From Methanocorpusculum sp. (GTDB lineage Archaea; Halobacteriota; Methanomicrobia; Methanomicrobiales; Methanocorpusculaceae), in assembly GCF_030655665.1 (NCBI RefSeq), contig NZ_JAUSPQ010000004.1:222535-286534 (forward strand): DNA of 64,000 nucleotides, read 5' to 3'. The notes below the pieces were generated by a model that was not told the DNA's origin, searched no databases, and was given only the letters and a program-made list of their open reading frames with translations. Within the stretch, counting starts at the first letter, position 1. Every line of letters begins with the position of its first letter. A program made the position numbers and the translations under genes. Shown here piece by piece: positions 1 through 7,848 of the stretch.

Positions 1-1408
1 GATCCTTGAGTCTAAGCATCCCGCCCTTTTCCATCTCACTCTTCGGCAGAAGAACACGGCCCGTGAACGGAAGAACACGTTCTCCCCGCTCGGGCTGATT
101 TGGATATACCGGAGCGTGTGCCTCGGTCTTTGGGGCACCGGTGATCTCCACTTCAACGGGCTCGGGAACGAAGAAGTACCGATCCGCCCCGGCATCAATG
201 ACCGCCTTGTTCTGAGCAAACAGATTTTCCCAGGAGAACGAAATATCCGTATCGCCCATGCCGATATCTATCGTGGCAGCGCGAACTGCCTCCGGCTGAA
301 TACCGCGGCGGGCAAGAGCACGAAGCGTTCCGAGATGGATATCATCCCAACCGGTGTAGAGACCTTCGTTGATCCCTCTGCGCATACCTGAGGTGGACAA
401 CTCGAGTCCGGCGATGGACATTCTCCCGTAATGATAGAAGTACGGCATCTTCCAGCCGAAGTAGTTGTAGATATACTCCTGACGGCGGGTGTTTGCGATA
501 TGATCCTTCCCGCGGATAACATGCGTCATACCAAGGAGATGGTCATCTATCACCACCGAGAAGTTCATCAGAGGGTAAACATAGACATCCGGCTTTCTCG
601 GGTGGGGCGTGCTGGTCAGAACACGCATCGCGGCAAAATCACGCACAGCCGGGTCAGGGTGTGATATATCGGTTTTTACCCGGAGCGTGATCTCCCCTTC
701 GACATACTTTCCGGCAATCATATCATCGAATCTTTTCAGGTTCTCTTCGACAGGAATGCCACGGCAGGGACAGGGGATCTTCTTGAGCTTTTTCTCACGG
801 AACTCGTTGTTATCGCAGGTACACATATATGCCCCGCCGAGCTGGAGAAGTTCGCGTGCATACGCATAGTAGATCTCAAAACGATCCGACTGATAGATCA
901 CATCGGTGATCCCGATCCCGAGCCATGCAAGATCTTCGGGGACCATTTCATATGCTGACGGATCGACACGTTTCGGATCGGTATCTTCGACGCGGTAATA
1001 GAATTTGCCGCCGTATTTTTTCACGTAATAGTCGTTCAGTACCGAAGCGCGGGCGTGTCCAAGATGAAGAGGGCCGGACGGGTTGGGTGCAAACCGCATG
1101 ACGACCCCGAATTCAGCGTTCGGAAGGTCAGGAAGTTCATGGCTCCTCTCCTTTTTTTCATGCATCTTTTCTATTGCACCCGGATTGAGAGAGATCAGTT
1201 TTTCTTCGCGTTCTTCAATTGAAAGAGCGGCGACCTCGGCGAGGATCTCCGGGATAAGAGCATTGATCTCTTTTGCTTTCGCACGAAGTTCAGGGTGGGC
1301 ACCCATCACACTTCCGAGAATTGCGCCGGCACGGGGAACAGTCTTATGTTTAACGGCGTTTTCCAGTGCCAGGACGTATATATCGTTTCGAATATCTGCA
1401 TCTGCCAT
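1..1408 (-). CDS. gltX: Glutamyl-tRNA synthetase, archaeal type (C-terminus cut by window edge)
   Basis: The enzyme charges tRNA(Glu) with glutamate in the cytoplasm. The frame is open from ATG at 1408 to the window edge, giving about 469 residues; archaeal GluRS is usually about 560, so roughly 90 C-terminal residues lie outside. Seen: a helical N-terminal extension of about 95 residues, the class I signature PNPSGPLHLGH (residues about 108-118), and the KMSKS-equivalent ELSTSGMR near residue 335. The long N-terminal extension and the LSTSGMR form are typical of the archaeal/eukaryotic GlxRS branch, which in archaea charges only Glu because Gln-tRNA is made by GatDE. It lies 75 bp downstream of cobY on the same strand. 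Confidence 0.95.
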   Translation of the reverse strand, partial: MADADIRNDIYVLALENAVKHKTVPRAGAILGSVMGAHPELRAKAKEINALIPEILAEVAALSIEEREEKLISLNPGAIEKMHEKKERSHELPDLPNAEFGVVMRFAPNPSGPLHLGHARASVLNDYYVKKYGGKFYYRVEDTDPKRVDPSAYEMVPEDLAWLGIGITDVIYQSDRFEIYYAYARELLQLGGAYMCTCDNNEFREKKLKKIPCPCRGIPVEENLKRFDDMIAGKYVEGEITLRVKTDISHPDPAVRDFAAMRVLTSTPHPRKPDVYVYPLMNFSVVIDDHLLGMTHVIRGKDHIANTRRQEYIYNYFGWKMPYFYHYGRMSIAGLELSTSGMRRGINEGLYTGWDDIHLGTLRALARRGIQPEAVRAATIDIGMGDTDISFSWENLFAQNKAVIDAGADRYFFVPEPVEVEITGAPKTEAHAPVYPNQPERGERVLPFTGRVLLPKSEMEKGGMLRLKD

Positions 1409-1483
1409 GTTGAGTAGATAGTATTGGCGGGACGGAGTGTTTATACTTACGGCTTTTTTGTATTGTAGAAAAAAAGGTGTTCG

Positions 1484-2086
1484 CTAACAAGGTCGAACGG
1501 AACAAAATTCCCGTTCTAAAACCGCTAACTCTTCACGCGTATTGATATTGAACGCAAGACCCGGCTCATCGAGCAAAAGACACAGTTCGTCCTGCACTTC
1601 GGCAACAAGACTTCCCATGAAAATATTTACTGCACACGGTGCTGCCGGAACTCCGTTGATCTCCTCACGGTATCTTGGCTGCATGCCGTATCTTTCACAA
1701 AGAGTGATCGGGACCCATGTTGAACAGGCAGGTTTGCCTGACGCATGATACGCATCAAGTATCTGTCCGATGATGTCAGCTGTGAGGCAGGGAATATCAG
1801 CCGCAGAAGTAAAGAGCGGACCATCTTCGCCGGAGATCTCGACAGCTTCACAGAGATCCTCGACGTATCCTGTCCCCTGCGTGTCGATTGACTCAACATT
1901 GTTCGCACGACACCAGTTCCGGGTGAAGGGCGTTTTATAGGAAGTCACAACGACCGGTTCACATCCGGCTTCGATGAAGGCATCGAGTACCCAGGAGATC
2001 ATCGGACGATCGTGGACCATGACCAGAGCTTTTTCCCCGAGCCGGAGTCTTGAACCTTCACCGCCGGCAAGGATCAGCGCAAGCAT
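1484..2086 (-). CDS. cobY: Adenosylcobinamide-phosphate guanylyltransferase, CobY type
   Basis: A 200-residue nucleotidyltransferase. CobY transfers GMP from GTP to adenosylcobinamide phosphate during assembly of the cobamide nucleotide loop; it is the archaeal, non-homologous replacement of CobU. Seen: the N-terminal nucleotide-binding signature LILAGGEGSRL (residues 4-14), a Lys a few residues later (GEKAL), and a central TSAADIPCLT segment typical of the MobA/CobY fold, where the Asp binds metal. The start overlaps the end of the upstream CobD-like gene by 13 bp, so the two are co-transcribed and probably translationally coupled. A MobA-like function is the main alternative; the cobD neighbour favours CobY. 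Confidence 0.85.
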   Translation of the reverse strand: MLALILAGGEGSRLRLGEKALVMVHDRPMISWVLDAFIEAGCEPVVVTSYKTPFTRNWCRANNVESIDTQGTGYVEDLCEAVEISGEDGPLFTSAADIPCLTADIIGQILDAYHASGKPACSTWVPITLCERYGMQPRYREEINGVPAAPCAVNIFMGSLVAEVQDELCLLLDEPGLAFNINTREELAVLEREFCSVRPC

Positions 2087-3069
2087 GCAGAAAGGGCCTC
2101 CACCACACGGAGGTTCTTCTCCCGGATCTCAACCGAGATGCGGATCGATTCCGGCAGACCAAACGATGTGCAGTCCCTAACAAGAACACCGTGTTTCAGC
2201 ATAGACCCGGTGAACTCAGATGCATTTCTCCCGAGATGCACTAATATATAGTTCACCGAACTTTCGGCAAAAGACAGACCAAGTTCAGTGAGGCGGGCGA
2301 AGTACCATTCACGTTCAGCGGAGATTTTTTCTGCAGAAACAGCAAGTTCATCATAGTGATCAAGAGCCTGCATTGTATAGGCTTCCGCAAAGGCGTTCAC
2401 CGTCCAGGGAGTTCGTACCGTCTCGATCTTTTCGATCAGATCGGCCGGACCAAAACCGAACCCGAACCTGATCCCGGGGACCGAGAAACATTTGGTGATC
2501 GAACGCATCACAAAGAGATCATCTGACCGTATGTCAGAAATTGACTCATCCCGTGCGGCGAGTTCCATAAAAGCCTCATCAACAAAGAGCCGGGATCCCT
2601 TTTTTGTACAGTCATCCAGAAGAGCGAGCATTTTCTCGCGGGGCGTTAGAATTCCTGTTGGATTATTCGGGTTACAGATGATCCGGAGATCGGCATCCCT
2701 GCCGGAGATGACATGAGCGCCGGCAAGTTTTGCGGAAAGCTCATACTCTCCAAACGTCGGAGGATCGATCCTGACGGGAGAGAGCGCTGAGAGAACAACG
2801 CTGCAATAAACACGGATCAGCTCAGCCGATCCGTTTCCAACACAGATCTCATCGGTACGGCGGGAAAAAACCCGACCAATTTTATCCTTTAAAGCACTAT
2901 ATGTATCATCAGGATACACGCAGAGATCAACATCCCTGAAATCGCAGGAAACTTTGGGCAGAAACGGATTCATACTTGCACTCACGTCAAGAAGATCGGA
3001 GCCGTATTTTTGCCTTAAAGCGATAATCCTACCGCCATGGACTGCTTTCTCAGGAAAATGTTTCTGCAT
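2074..3069 (-). CDS. cobD: L-threonine-phosphate decarboxylase / HisC-like aminotransferase (CobD type)
   Basis: A PLP enzyme of 331 residues. CobD decarboxylates threonine phosphate to aminopropanol phosphate, the linker of the cobamide loop. Seen: N-terminal HGGRI (residues 11-15), typical of CobD; NPNNPTG (133-139); VDEAFM (163-168); and the PLP lysine in SITKCFSVPGIRFG (K193). The frame is open to 3243, but I chose ATG 3069 because the protein then begins as family members do, and a TATA-like TTTATTTATG lies about 30 bp upstream of it, suggesting a nearly leaderless mRNA. It is the first gene of the cobD-cobY(-gltX) unit and divergent from the RHH-ftsZ unit. Histidinol-phosphate aminotransferase is the alternative; HGG and cobY coupling argue against it. 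Confidence 0.8.
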   Translation of the reverse strand: MQKHFPEKAVHGGRIIALRQKYGSDLLDVSASMNPFLPKVSCDFRDVDLCVYPDDTYSALKDKIGRVFSRRTDEICVGNGSAELIRVYCSVVLSALSPVRIDPPTFGEYELSAKLAGAHVISGRDADLRIICNPNNPTGILTPREKMLALLDDCTKKGSRLFVDEAFMELAARDESISDIRSDDLFVMRSITKCFSVPGIRFGFGFGPADLIEKIETVRTPWTVNAFAEAYTMQALDHYDELAVSAEKISAEREWYFARLTELGLSFAESSVNYILVHLGRNASEFTGSMLKHGVLVRDCTSFGLPESIRISVEIREKNLRVVEALSACLR

Positions 3070-3156
3070 TTTGTAGTATAATCTTGGTCTCTTTCGACAT
3101 AAATAAACCACAGATAGAAAATTATCTTGCGTTAATACATGAATATCACAAGATAT

Positions 3157-3167
3157 ATTTATATATT
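3157..3167 (+). promoter_or_regulatory. TATA box of the RHH-ftsZ unit
   Basis: The A/T run TTTATATATT centred near 3162 fits an archaeal TATA box. Transcription would start near 3187-3190, so the whole array of 11-bp repeats (3201-3266) would sit in the 5' leader just downstream of the start site. Inferred from sequence alone. Confidence 0.5.
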
Positions 3168-3200
3168 CAAACATCCAATTAGATTTTGTCCAAGATCGGA

Positions 3201-3266
3201 CGTCAGCCCTGTGTCTTACATATGTCAGACAAATGGCAGACAATTGACTGACAAATGTCAGATTGG
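3201..3266 (+). promoter_or_regulatory. Six tandem 11-bp direct repeats, probable RHH operator
   Basis: Units begin at 3201, 3212, 3223, 3234, 3245 and 3256, with a consensus close to TGTCAGACAAA. The units are CGTCAGCCCTG, TGTCTTACATA, TGTCAGACAAA, TGGCAGACAAT, TGACTGACAAA and TGTCAGATTGG. The first two are more diverged. Within the last units CTGACAAATGTCAG (3248-3261) is also a perfect 6-2-6 inverted repeat. The array ends 4 bp before the RHH start codon and overlaps its GGAG ribosome-binding site. Ribbon-helix-helix dimers usually bind repeated short sites at helical spacing, so autoregulation is the natural reading. Confidence 0.7.
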
Positions 3267-3270
3267 AGTT

Positions 3271-3459
3271 ATGATGGACCGTATCACCATACGCCTACCC
3301 CCTCAGCAAATCGAACTACTAGAATTACTTGTCGAATCCGGCGAGTTTCCAACCGTTTCTGAAGCAGTACGATATGCAGTCAGGGAATTCCTCTCGCAGA
3401 GAGGAGACAGGATACTGCGTGACAGCGATCAAGTAACATCATTTGACGGACGATTATAA
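3271..3459 (+). CDS. Ribbon-helix-helix DNA-binding protein upstream of ftsZ
   Basis: A 62-residue protein. The N-terminal MDRITIRLP is a typical RHH beta strand, followed by the two helices ([14 protein letters not shown] and [14 protein letters not shown]). This is the CopG/NikR-type fold without an extra sensor domain. The open frame extends back to 3139, but the extension crosses the TATA box and repeats, so the start is at ATG 3271 or 3274; GGAG at 3265-3268 fits the second slightly better. The stop lies 28 bp before the ftsZ start on the same strand. Similar small RHH genes beside ftsZ are common in methanogens. Likely role: repressor of its own transcript and so of ftsZ (inference). 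Confidence 0.8.
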   Translation: MMDRITIRLPPQQIELLELLVESGEFPTVSEAVRYAVREFLSQRGDRILRDSDQVTSFDGRL

Positions 3460-3487
3460 CAGTAAAATCATTGGGGTGTTTACAAAA

Positions 3488-4648
3488 ATGCAGAGTATTA
3501 TCAATGAGGCACTGAAGAACTCAGAGCTCGAAAAAGGAATCCAGACGACATCCATCGTTGACGACGATGACATGCTCGGACAACCAAGAATCGTTATCGT
3601 CGGATGCGGCGGCGCTGGAAACAACACGATCAACAGACTTCACAACATGAAAGTCGCAGGATCGGAAACCATCGCCATCAACACCGACAAGCAGCACCTG
3701 GATATGATCCAGGCCGACAAGCGTGTTCTGATCGGCAAATCCCTGACCCGCGGTCTTGGAGCCGGAGGTTTCCCAGACGTAGGACGCCGTGCCGCAGAAA
3801 TGGCACGCCCGACCCTTGAAGAGATCCTGAAAGATGCAGACCTCGTCTTTGTCACCGCAGGCATGGGCGGAGGAACCGGAACCGGATCCGCACCCGTCGT
3901 AGCACAGATCGCCAAAGAACACGGCGCCATCGTCATTGCGATGGTCAGCTACCCATTCCAGGTTGAGCGGGCGAGAATGCTGAAAGCTGAAGAAGGACTT
4001 GAAGCAATGCGCCAGGCAGCAGACTCCGTTATTGTCCTTGACAACAACAGACTCAAGAACTTCGTTCCAAACCTTCCGCTTGGTCAGGCATTCTCTGTCA
4101 TGGACCAGCTCATCGCCGAAACCGTCAAAGGGATCTCCGAGACGATCACCGAACCATCTCTCATCAACATCGATTACGCAGACGTCCGCGCCATCATGAG
4201 CAAGGGCGGCCTTGCAGTCATGCTTGTTGGCGAGTCCAAACAGCAGAACAAGGCCGAGTCCGTCATTCGCGACTGTCTTGCCCACCCGCTTCTCGACATC
4301 GACTTCCGCGGAGCAACCGGCAGTCTGATCCACATCACCGGTGGAAACGACCTTACCCTTCACGATGCAGAAGAGATCGCACAGCAGCTCACCTACGAAC
4401 TTGACCCCCATGCAGATGTCATCTGGGGAGCAAGAGTCCGCAAAGATTTCGAAGGCAAAGTCTCCGTCATGGCAATCATGACCGGCATCCAGAGCCCGCA
4501 GATCCTTGGCGGTCACTCAGTCAACACCTTCCAGGCAGGCAACTCCGGCTCAAACATCTCATCACGTAATCCATCCACCTCTCCCACGACCCATCAGCAA
4601 AATACCGCAACTGCACGCAGCGGTTCCTCGTTTGACTGGATCATGTAA
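3488..4648 (+). CDS. ftsZ: Cell division protein FtsZ
   Basis: Tubulin-like GTPase that forms the division ring at mid-cell. From ATG 3488 the protein has 386 residues. Seen: the glycine-rich N-terminal GTP site [13 protein letters not shown] (about 35-47), the tubulin signature GGGTGTGS (127-134), and a Ser/Thr/Asn-rich C-terminal linker ending in SSFDWIM, a short hydrophobic tail like FtsZ C-terminal peptides. The frame is open to 3443, but that start would overlap the RHH gene, and GGGGTG lies 8 bp before ATG 3488. The N-terminal acidic stretch (DDDDML) is typical of archaeal FtsZ1/FtsZ2. It is followed by a hairpin at 4766-4790. Confidence 0.96.
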   Translation: MQSIINEALKNSELEKGIQTTSIVDDDDMLGQPRIVIVGCGGAGNNTINRLHNMKVAGSETIAINTDKQHLDMIQADKRVLIGKSLTRGLGAGGFPDVGRRAAEMARPTLEEILKDADLVFVTAGMGGGTGTGSAPVVAQIAKEHGAIVIAMVSYPFQVERARMLKAEEGLEAMRQAADSVIVLDNNRLKNFVPNLPLGQAFSVMDQLIAETVKGISETITEPSLINIDYADVRAIMSKGGLAVMLVGESKQQNKAESVIRDCLAHPLLDIDFRGATGSLIHITGGNDLTLHDAEEIAQQLTYELDPHADVIWGARVRKDFEGKVSVMAIMTGIQSPQILGGHSVNTFQAGNSGSNISSRNPSTSPTTHQQNTATARSGSSFDWIM

Positions 4649-4765
4649 AACCGACTCACCATACGTAAGTTTCATACACCACACATATACCCCGACCGGG
4701 ATGATGGAAGGCACCAGAAGGTACGTCGTCACCTTCACCACATCACCCCATTAGGAAATATATCC

Positions 4766-4790
4766 GGGCAGACAAATATCCCGTCTGCCC
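4766..4790 (+). terminator. Hairpin downstream of ftsZ
   Basis: GGGCAGAC (4766-4773) and GTCTGCCC (4783-4790) form a perfect 8-bp stem around a 9-nt loop, about 118 bp after the ftsZ stop. No strong T-run follows, so it may be an mRNA 3'-end stabiliser rather than a classic terminator. The stem contains CAGACAAAT, which resembles the 11-bp repeats before the RHH gene. Confidence 0.4.
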
Positions 4791-5078
4791 AAAACACCCG
4801 ACCCGTAGGTATAGGGGTTGAGGTGATTCGACTGTTTTTTTCACGATAATTATACGACACCTTTATTTCTCCATACCACCACTAATTATAGGAAAGTCGT
4901 ATATCTGCGGAGTCGGAAGAGTCCAACGAGTCGGCCGCCAGTACAGGAGATTGAATACTATCATTGAAACTTTGCACTTGTTTTTGCGTCATTTTTCATG
5001 CAGTTTGGTATTTTCTCCAGCGCGGGCGACCCTCGGATCCTTCTCTCTGCGGACGGCTGCTCAGGATAGGTAAGAACG
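4791..5078 (+). other. Non-coding stretch / long leader before the coiled-coil gene
   Basis: There is no open frame of note between the ftsZ hairpin and the TTG start at 5079. A TATA-like TAATTATA lies near 4846-4854. If it is used, the coiled-coil gene has a leader of about 200 nt. I could not fold it into a known RNA family and see no tRNA, riboswitch or C/D box pattern. The last 60 bases (from about 5019) are GC-richer than the rest. Confidence 0.3.
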
Positions 5079-5960
5079 TTGACCGAAGATCTTGTCGATA
5101 AAAGAAAATCACTCCTCGAAGAGTCTGAAGAACACAAAGTAAAGCGTAACGAGTTAAATTCTCAGGCAAGCCAGTTTGCCCGTGAGAGAAACGAGTTAAA
5201 CAACGCAACCCGCCAGTATGTCGAGGACGCACAGAAAAACAAAGAACTCCGTGACCAGTCCAACAACGATGTTCAGTCCCTGAAAGAGAAGAGGAACGAG
5301 TTAAACGACAAGGCTAACACCCTCTTTGAAGAGATCGATGCTCTCCGGGGCGAGCAGGGAACCGGTTCCGCGGCTCAGAGCCACGAGAAGAAACCCTCAG
5401 CAAAAGACGTCCAGCGTCAAATCGACCAGCTCGAAGAGAGACAGCAGACTGAAACAATGTCCAAAGAGAAGGAAAATGAGCTTGTTGATAAAATCAAACA
5501 GCTTAGATCCGAACTCAAGGACCAGGAAGTTGAGCACGAACAGAACAAAGAAGTCCGCACCCGCCTGATCGAGGCACGTGAGTTCCGCAAACAGGCATCA
5601 GCGATCCATGCAGAAGTTACGGAGAAAGCCGAGCTTGCCCAGAAACACCACGACCTGATGGTCGAGTGCTACAGAAAGGCCGACAAATCACGGGAAGGCG
5701 CAGATGCAAAGCACAAACAGTTCGTTGAGGCACAGGAGGCTGCAGATGCTGAGCACAAACAGTTCCTCGAATGCCAGAAACAGCTTCGCGACTATGATAA
5801 AGTCCTGACAGGCATCCGCTCAAAGCAGAAGAAAGTTAAGAGTGTGAAAGAGAACAAGTCCGCAAGAAAGGAAGCAGAAACCATCTTCAACGCATTCAAG
5901 AGCGGTGAGAGACTGACTACCGAGGACTTATTAAAACTTCAGCGCTCAAAGCTTATCTGA
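5079..5960 (+). CDS. Conserved archaeal coiled-coil protein (COG1340 type)
   Basis: 293 residues, almost wholly charged heptad-like helix (Lys, Glu, Gln, Asp, Asn, Arg), with the repeated phrase RNELN at residues about 23, 38 and 74. It matches the style of the uncharacterised archaeal coiled-coil family COG1340. The only usable start is TTG 5079, because an in-frame TAG lies four codons upstream and no ATG follows until well inside the protein; GGATAGG (5064-5070) is the ribosome-binding site. The C-terminus (about 265-293) is a short globular tail (FNAFKSGERLTTEDLLKLQ). A cytoplasmic rod is expected. Function unknown; the position after ftsZ may only be chance. Confidence 0.8.
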   Translation: MTEDLVDKRKSLLEESEEHKVKRNELNSQASQFARERNELNNATRQYVEDAQKNKELRDQSNNDVQSLKEKRNELNDKANTLFEEIDALRGEQGTGSAAQSHEKKPSAKDVQRQIDQLEERQQTETMSKEKENELVDKIKQLRSELKDQEVEHEQNKEVRTRLIEAREFRKQASAIHAEVTEKAELAQKHHDLMVECYRKADKSREGADAKHKQFVEAQEAADAEHKQFLECQKQLRDYDKVLTGIRSKQKKVKSVKENKSARKEAETIFNAFKSGERLTTEDLLKLQRSKLI

Positions 5961-6038
5961 AGTTTTCCAAATATAACCTATATTTTTTCCCGCTTTTTTC
6001 CCACAGATATTTAATCCATAAATGGTAATTGTATAACA

Positions 6039-7223
6039 ATGAGGGCACGCACTCTGATCCTGAGCATTGACAGAGATGACGACGTGGGATACAAGGCAGG
6101 CATAGAGAGTCCCGTACTTGGCAGGGACGCATGTCTTGATGCCGCGACAAGACTGGGTCTCGCCGATCCTGAAGATTCCGATACGAATGCCATCTTTCAG
6201 GCAATCAAAACCTACGATGAGCTGAAAGCTAACGGCGAGGACGTGGAGGTCGCCGTGATCGGGGGCAATCACATGAATATGCTTGAAGGAGACCGGAGGA
6301 TCGGAGACCTTCTCGCAAAGGTCATTGAGATCACCGGGGTCACTGATTGTATACTTATCTCCGACGGGGCGGAGGACGAATACGTTCTCCCGATCATTCA
6401 GTCGCATCTGAAGATATCAGGCGTGGTAAGGGTCATTATCAAACAGCTTCCAAACATCGAGGGGACATACTATATCATCAAAAAGCTGATGAACGACCCG
6501 AAGATCGCGAAGATCATTCTGCTTCCGATCGGTCTGGTCCTTCTTCTCTATGCCTTAGTTGCCTTGCTTGCACCCGGCGTTTCCGCAATTCTCGTGGCCG
6601 TAGGTATCATCGGGCTGTATCTGCTGTTCAAGGGATTCGATCTGGATCGGTACTTCTTTTATGCATGGCATGCAGTCATTGAATCATTCAGGAAGGGGCA
6701 GTTCTCCTTTGTTGCCTATCTGGTCGCAGTTATCCTGGTCATCGGCGGAGTCATCTCCGGGCTGATGAGTGTTATTACCAATTTCCCGAACTCAGGAGAT
6801 GTAGGGGTCCTCTATCTCGCCTTATCATTCCTTTACGGGGCGGTCATCTGGATCGTTATCGCAGGTCTTGTAGCCTCTGCCGGAAAGATCACGGATTATG
6901 TCCAGAATTATCAGGCAGGCATTTCCAGGATATTTGTCGTACCGTTCTTTGTTATCGCAACCGGCATGATCACCTACGGTGCAGTAATCTATTTCCTCTC
7001 CATCTCGCCGGTCGAACCGTTCCCGTTCACCACAACAGACGGCATCATCGCAATGATGCTCCTCACGATCGCCGGACTTGCGATTGCCTTTACCGGCATC
7101 TATCTGAGACCATTTGTCCAGAGAAAAATCAATTCATGGATAGAGATCAGGCAGAAACTTGATGAAGATGCGGAAGGATGCAGCGATAAAGGAAAACCAG
7201 TATATAAAAAAGTTAGGTACTGA
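6039..7223 (+). CDS. DUF373 family archaeal membrane protein
   Basis: 394 residues. The N-terminal about 155 residues form a soluble alpha/beta domain that begins LILSIDRDDDVGYKAG, the hallmark of DUF373, with acidic residues clustered after the first strand. The rest carries about six hydrophobic segments (from about residue 162 to 365), followed by a basic tail. DUF373 occurs across Euryarchaeota and has no established reaction; the DRDDD cluster suggests metal or nucleotide binding (inference). It follows the coiled-coil gene by 78 bp on the same strand. Confidence 0.85.
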   Translation: MRARTLILSIDRDDDVGYKAGIESPVLGRDACLDAATRLGLADPEDSDTNAIFQAIKTYDELKANGEDVEVAVIGGNHMNMLEGDRRIGDLLAKVIEITGVTDCILISDGAEDEYVLPIIQSHLKISGVVRVIIKQLPNIEGTYYIIKKLMNDPKIAKIILLPIGLVLLLYALVALLAPGVSAILVAVGIIGLYLLFKGFDLDRYFFYAWHAVIESFRKGQFSFVAYLVAVILVIGGVISGLMSVITNFPNSGDVGVLYLALSFLYGAVIWIVIAGLVASAGKITDYVQNYQAGISRIFVVPFFVIATGMITYGAVIYFLSISPVEPFPFTTTDGIIAMMLLTIAGLAIAFTGIYLRPFVQRKINSWIEIRQKLDEDAEGCSDKGKPVYKKVRY

Positions 7224-7256
7224 AAGGCAGTCCTGAAAGATAACTCAGATACCAGA

Positions 7257-7805
7257 TCACTGGAAATATCCAAAACCTTTCGACATGATCTTGGTATTAT
7301 TAAAGATCTTAGAGTCAGTAGGGGTAAGGACAAACGTCAGTTTCGGGATCACCGTACCAAACGTGTGAGCAGGATACCAGTAGGACCCATCCCCATAATC
7401 AACGACCACATTTTTTACAGTGATGACCGCACGGTCATTATCGACATATGAATAGGTAACCACCTGAGAATCTTTTCCCGCCTCGGGATAACCCACCACA
7501 GCGAGAACACGGTTTTTCAGATCCTGCTTTCCGAAAAGGAATACCAGAAAGGCGATCCATGGCGTGACCTCATACTGCACCGTGATCTCAGCATCCGTTC
7601 CCGAAAGAACGATATCAATAGAATTAACGGTCAGATACCCGTACCGGTTCGATCCGTCCACAAAGACAGAGGTATTATCATTGACCGTCTGATTATCCTC
7701 AGAGATCGTGATGATCGGGGTCTGGGCGGCGAAAACGGGTCCCGTACCAATCAAAAGCAGAAATGCCGTTATCATGAACAGAGACAAGAGCCGGGTAAAG
7801 TTCAT
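7257..7805 (-). CDS. Secreted or anchored hypothetical protein
   Basis: 182 residues. A clear N-terminal signal (FTRLLSLFMITAFLLLIGTG) is followed by an AQTP cleavage-type site near residue 27. The mature part is beta-rich, with one hydrophobic patch (WIAFLVFLFG, about residues 82-93). I recognise no family. It is convergent with the DUF373 gene and lies downstream of adenine deaminase on the same strand, 43 bp away. Most likely an extracytoplasmic protein of unknown function. Confidence 0.65.
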   Translation of the reverse strand: MNFTRLLSLFMITAFLLLIGTGPVFAAQTPIITISEDNQTVNDNTSVFVDGSNRYGYLTVNSIDIVLSGTDAEITVQYEVTPWIAFLVFLFGKQDLKNRVLAVVGYPEAGKDSQVVTYSYVDNDRAVITVKNVVVDYGDGSYWYPAHTFGTVIPKLTFVLTPTDSKIFNNTKIMSKGFGYFQ

Positions 7806-7848
7806 TGTGATACGTATGTCTCGAAAACGAGATAGTCTTTTCCCCTAC

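Noticed and set aside
3521..4516. Long minus-strand frame opposite ftsZ (331 codons)
   Set aside because: It is a shadow of the strongly biased codons of ftsZ; no motif, no ribosome-binding site, and ftsZ is unmistakable.
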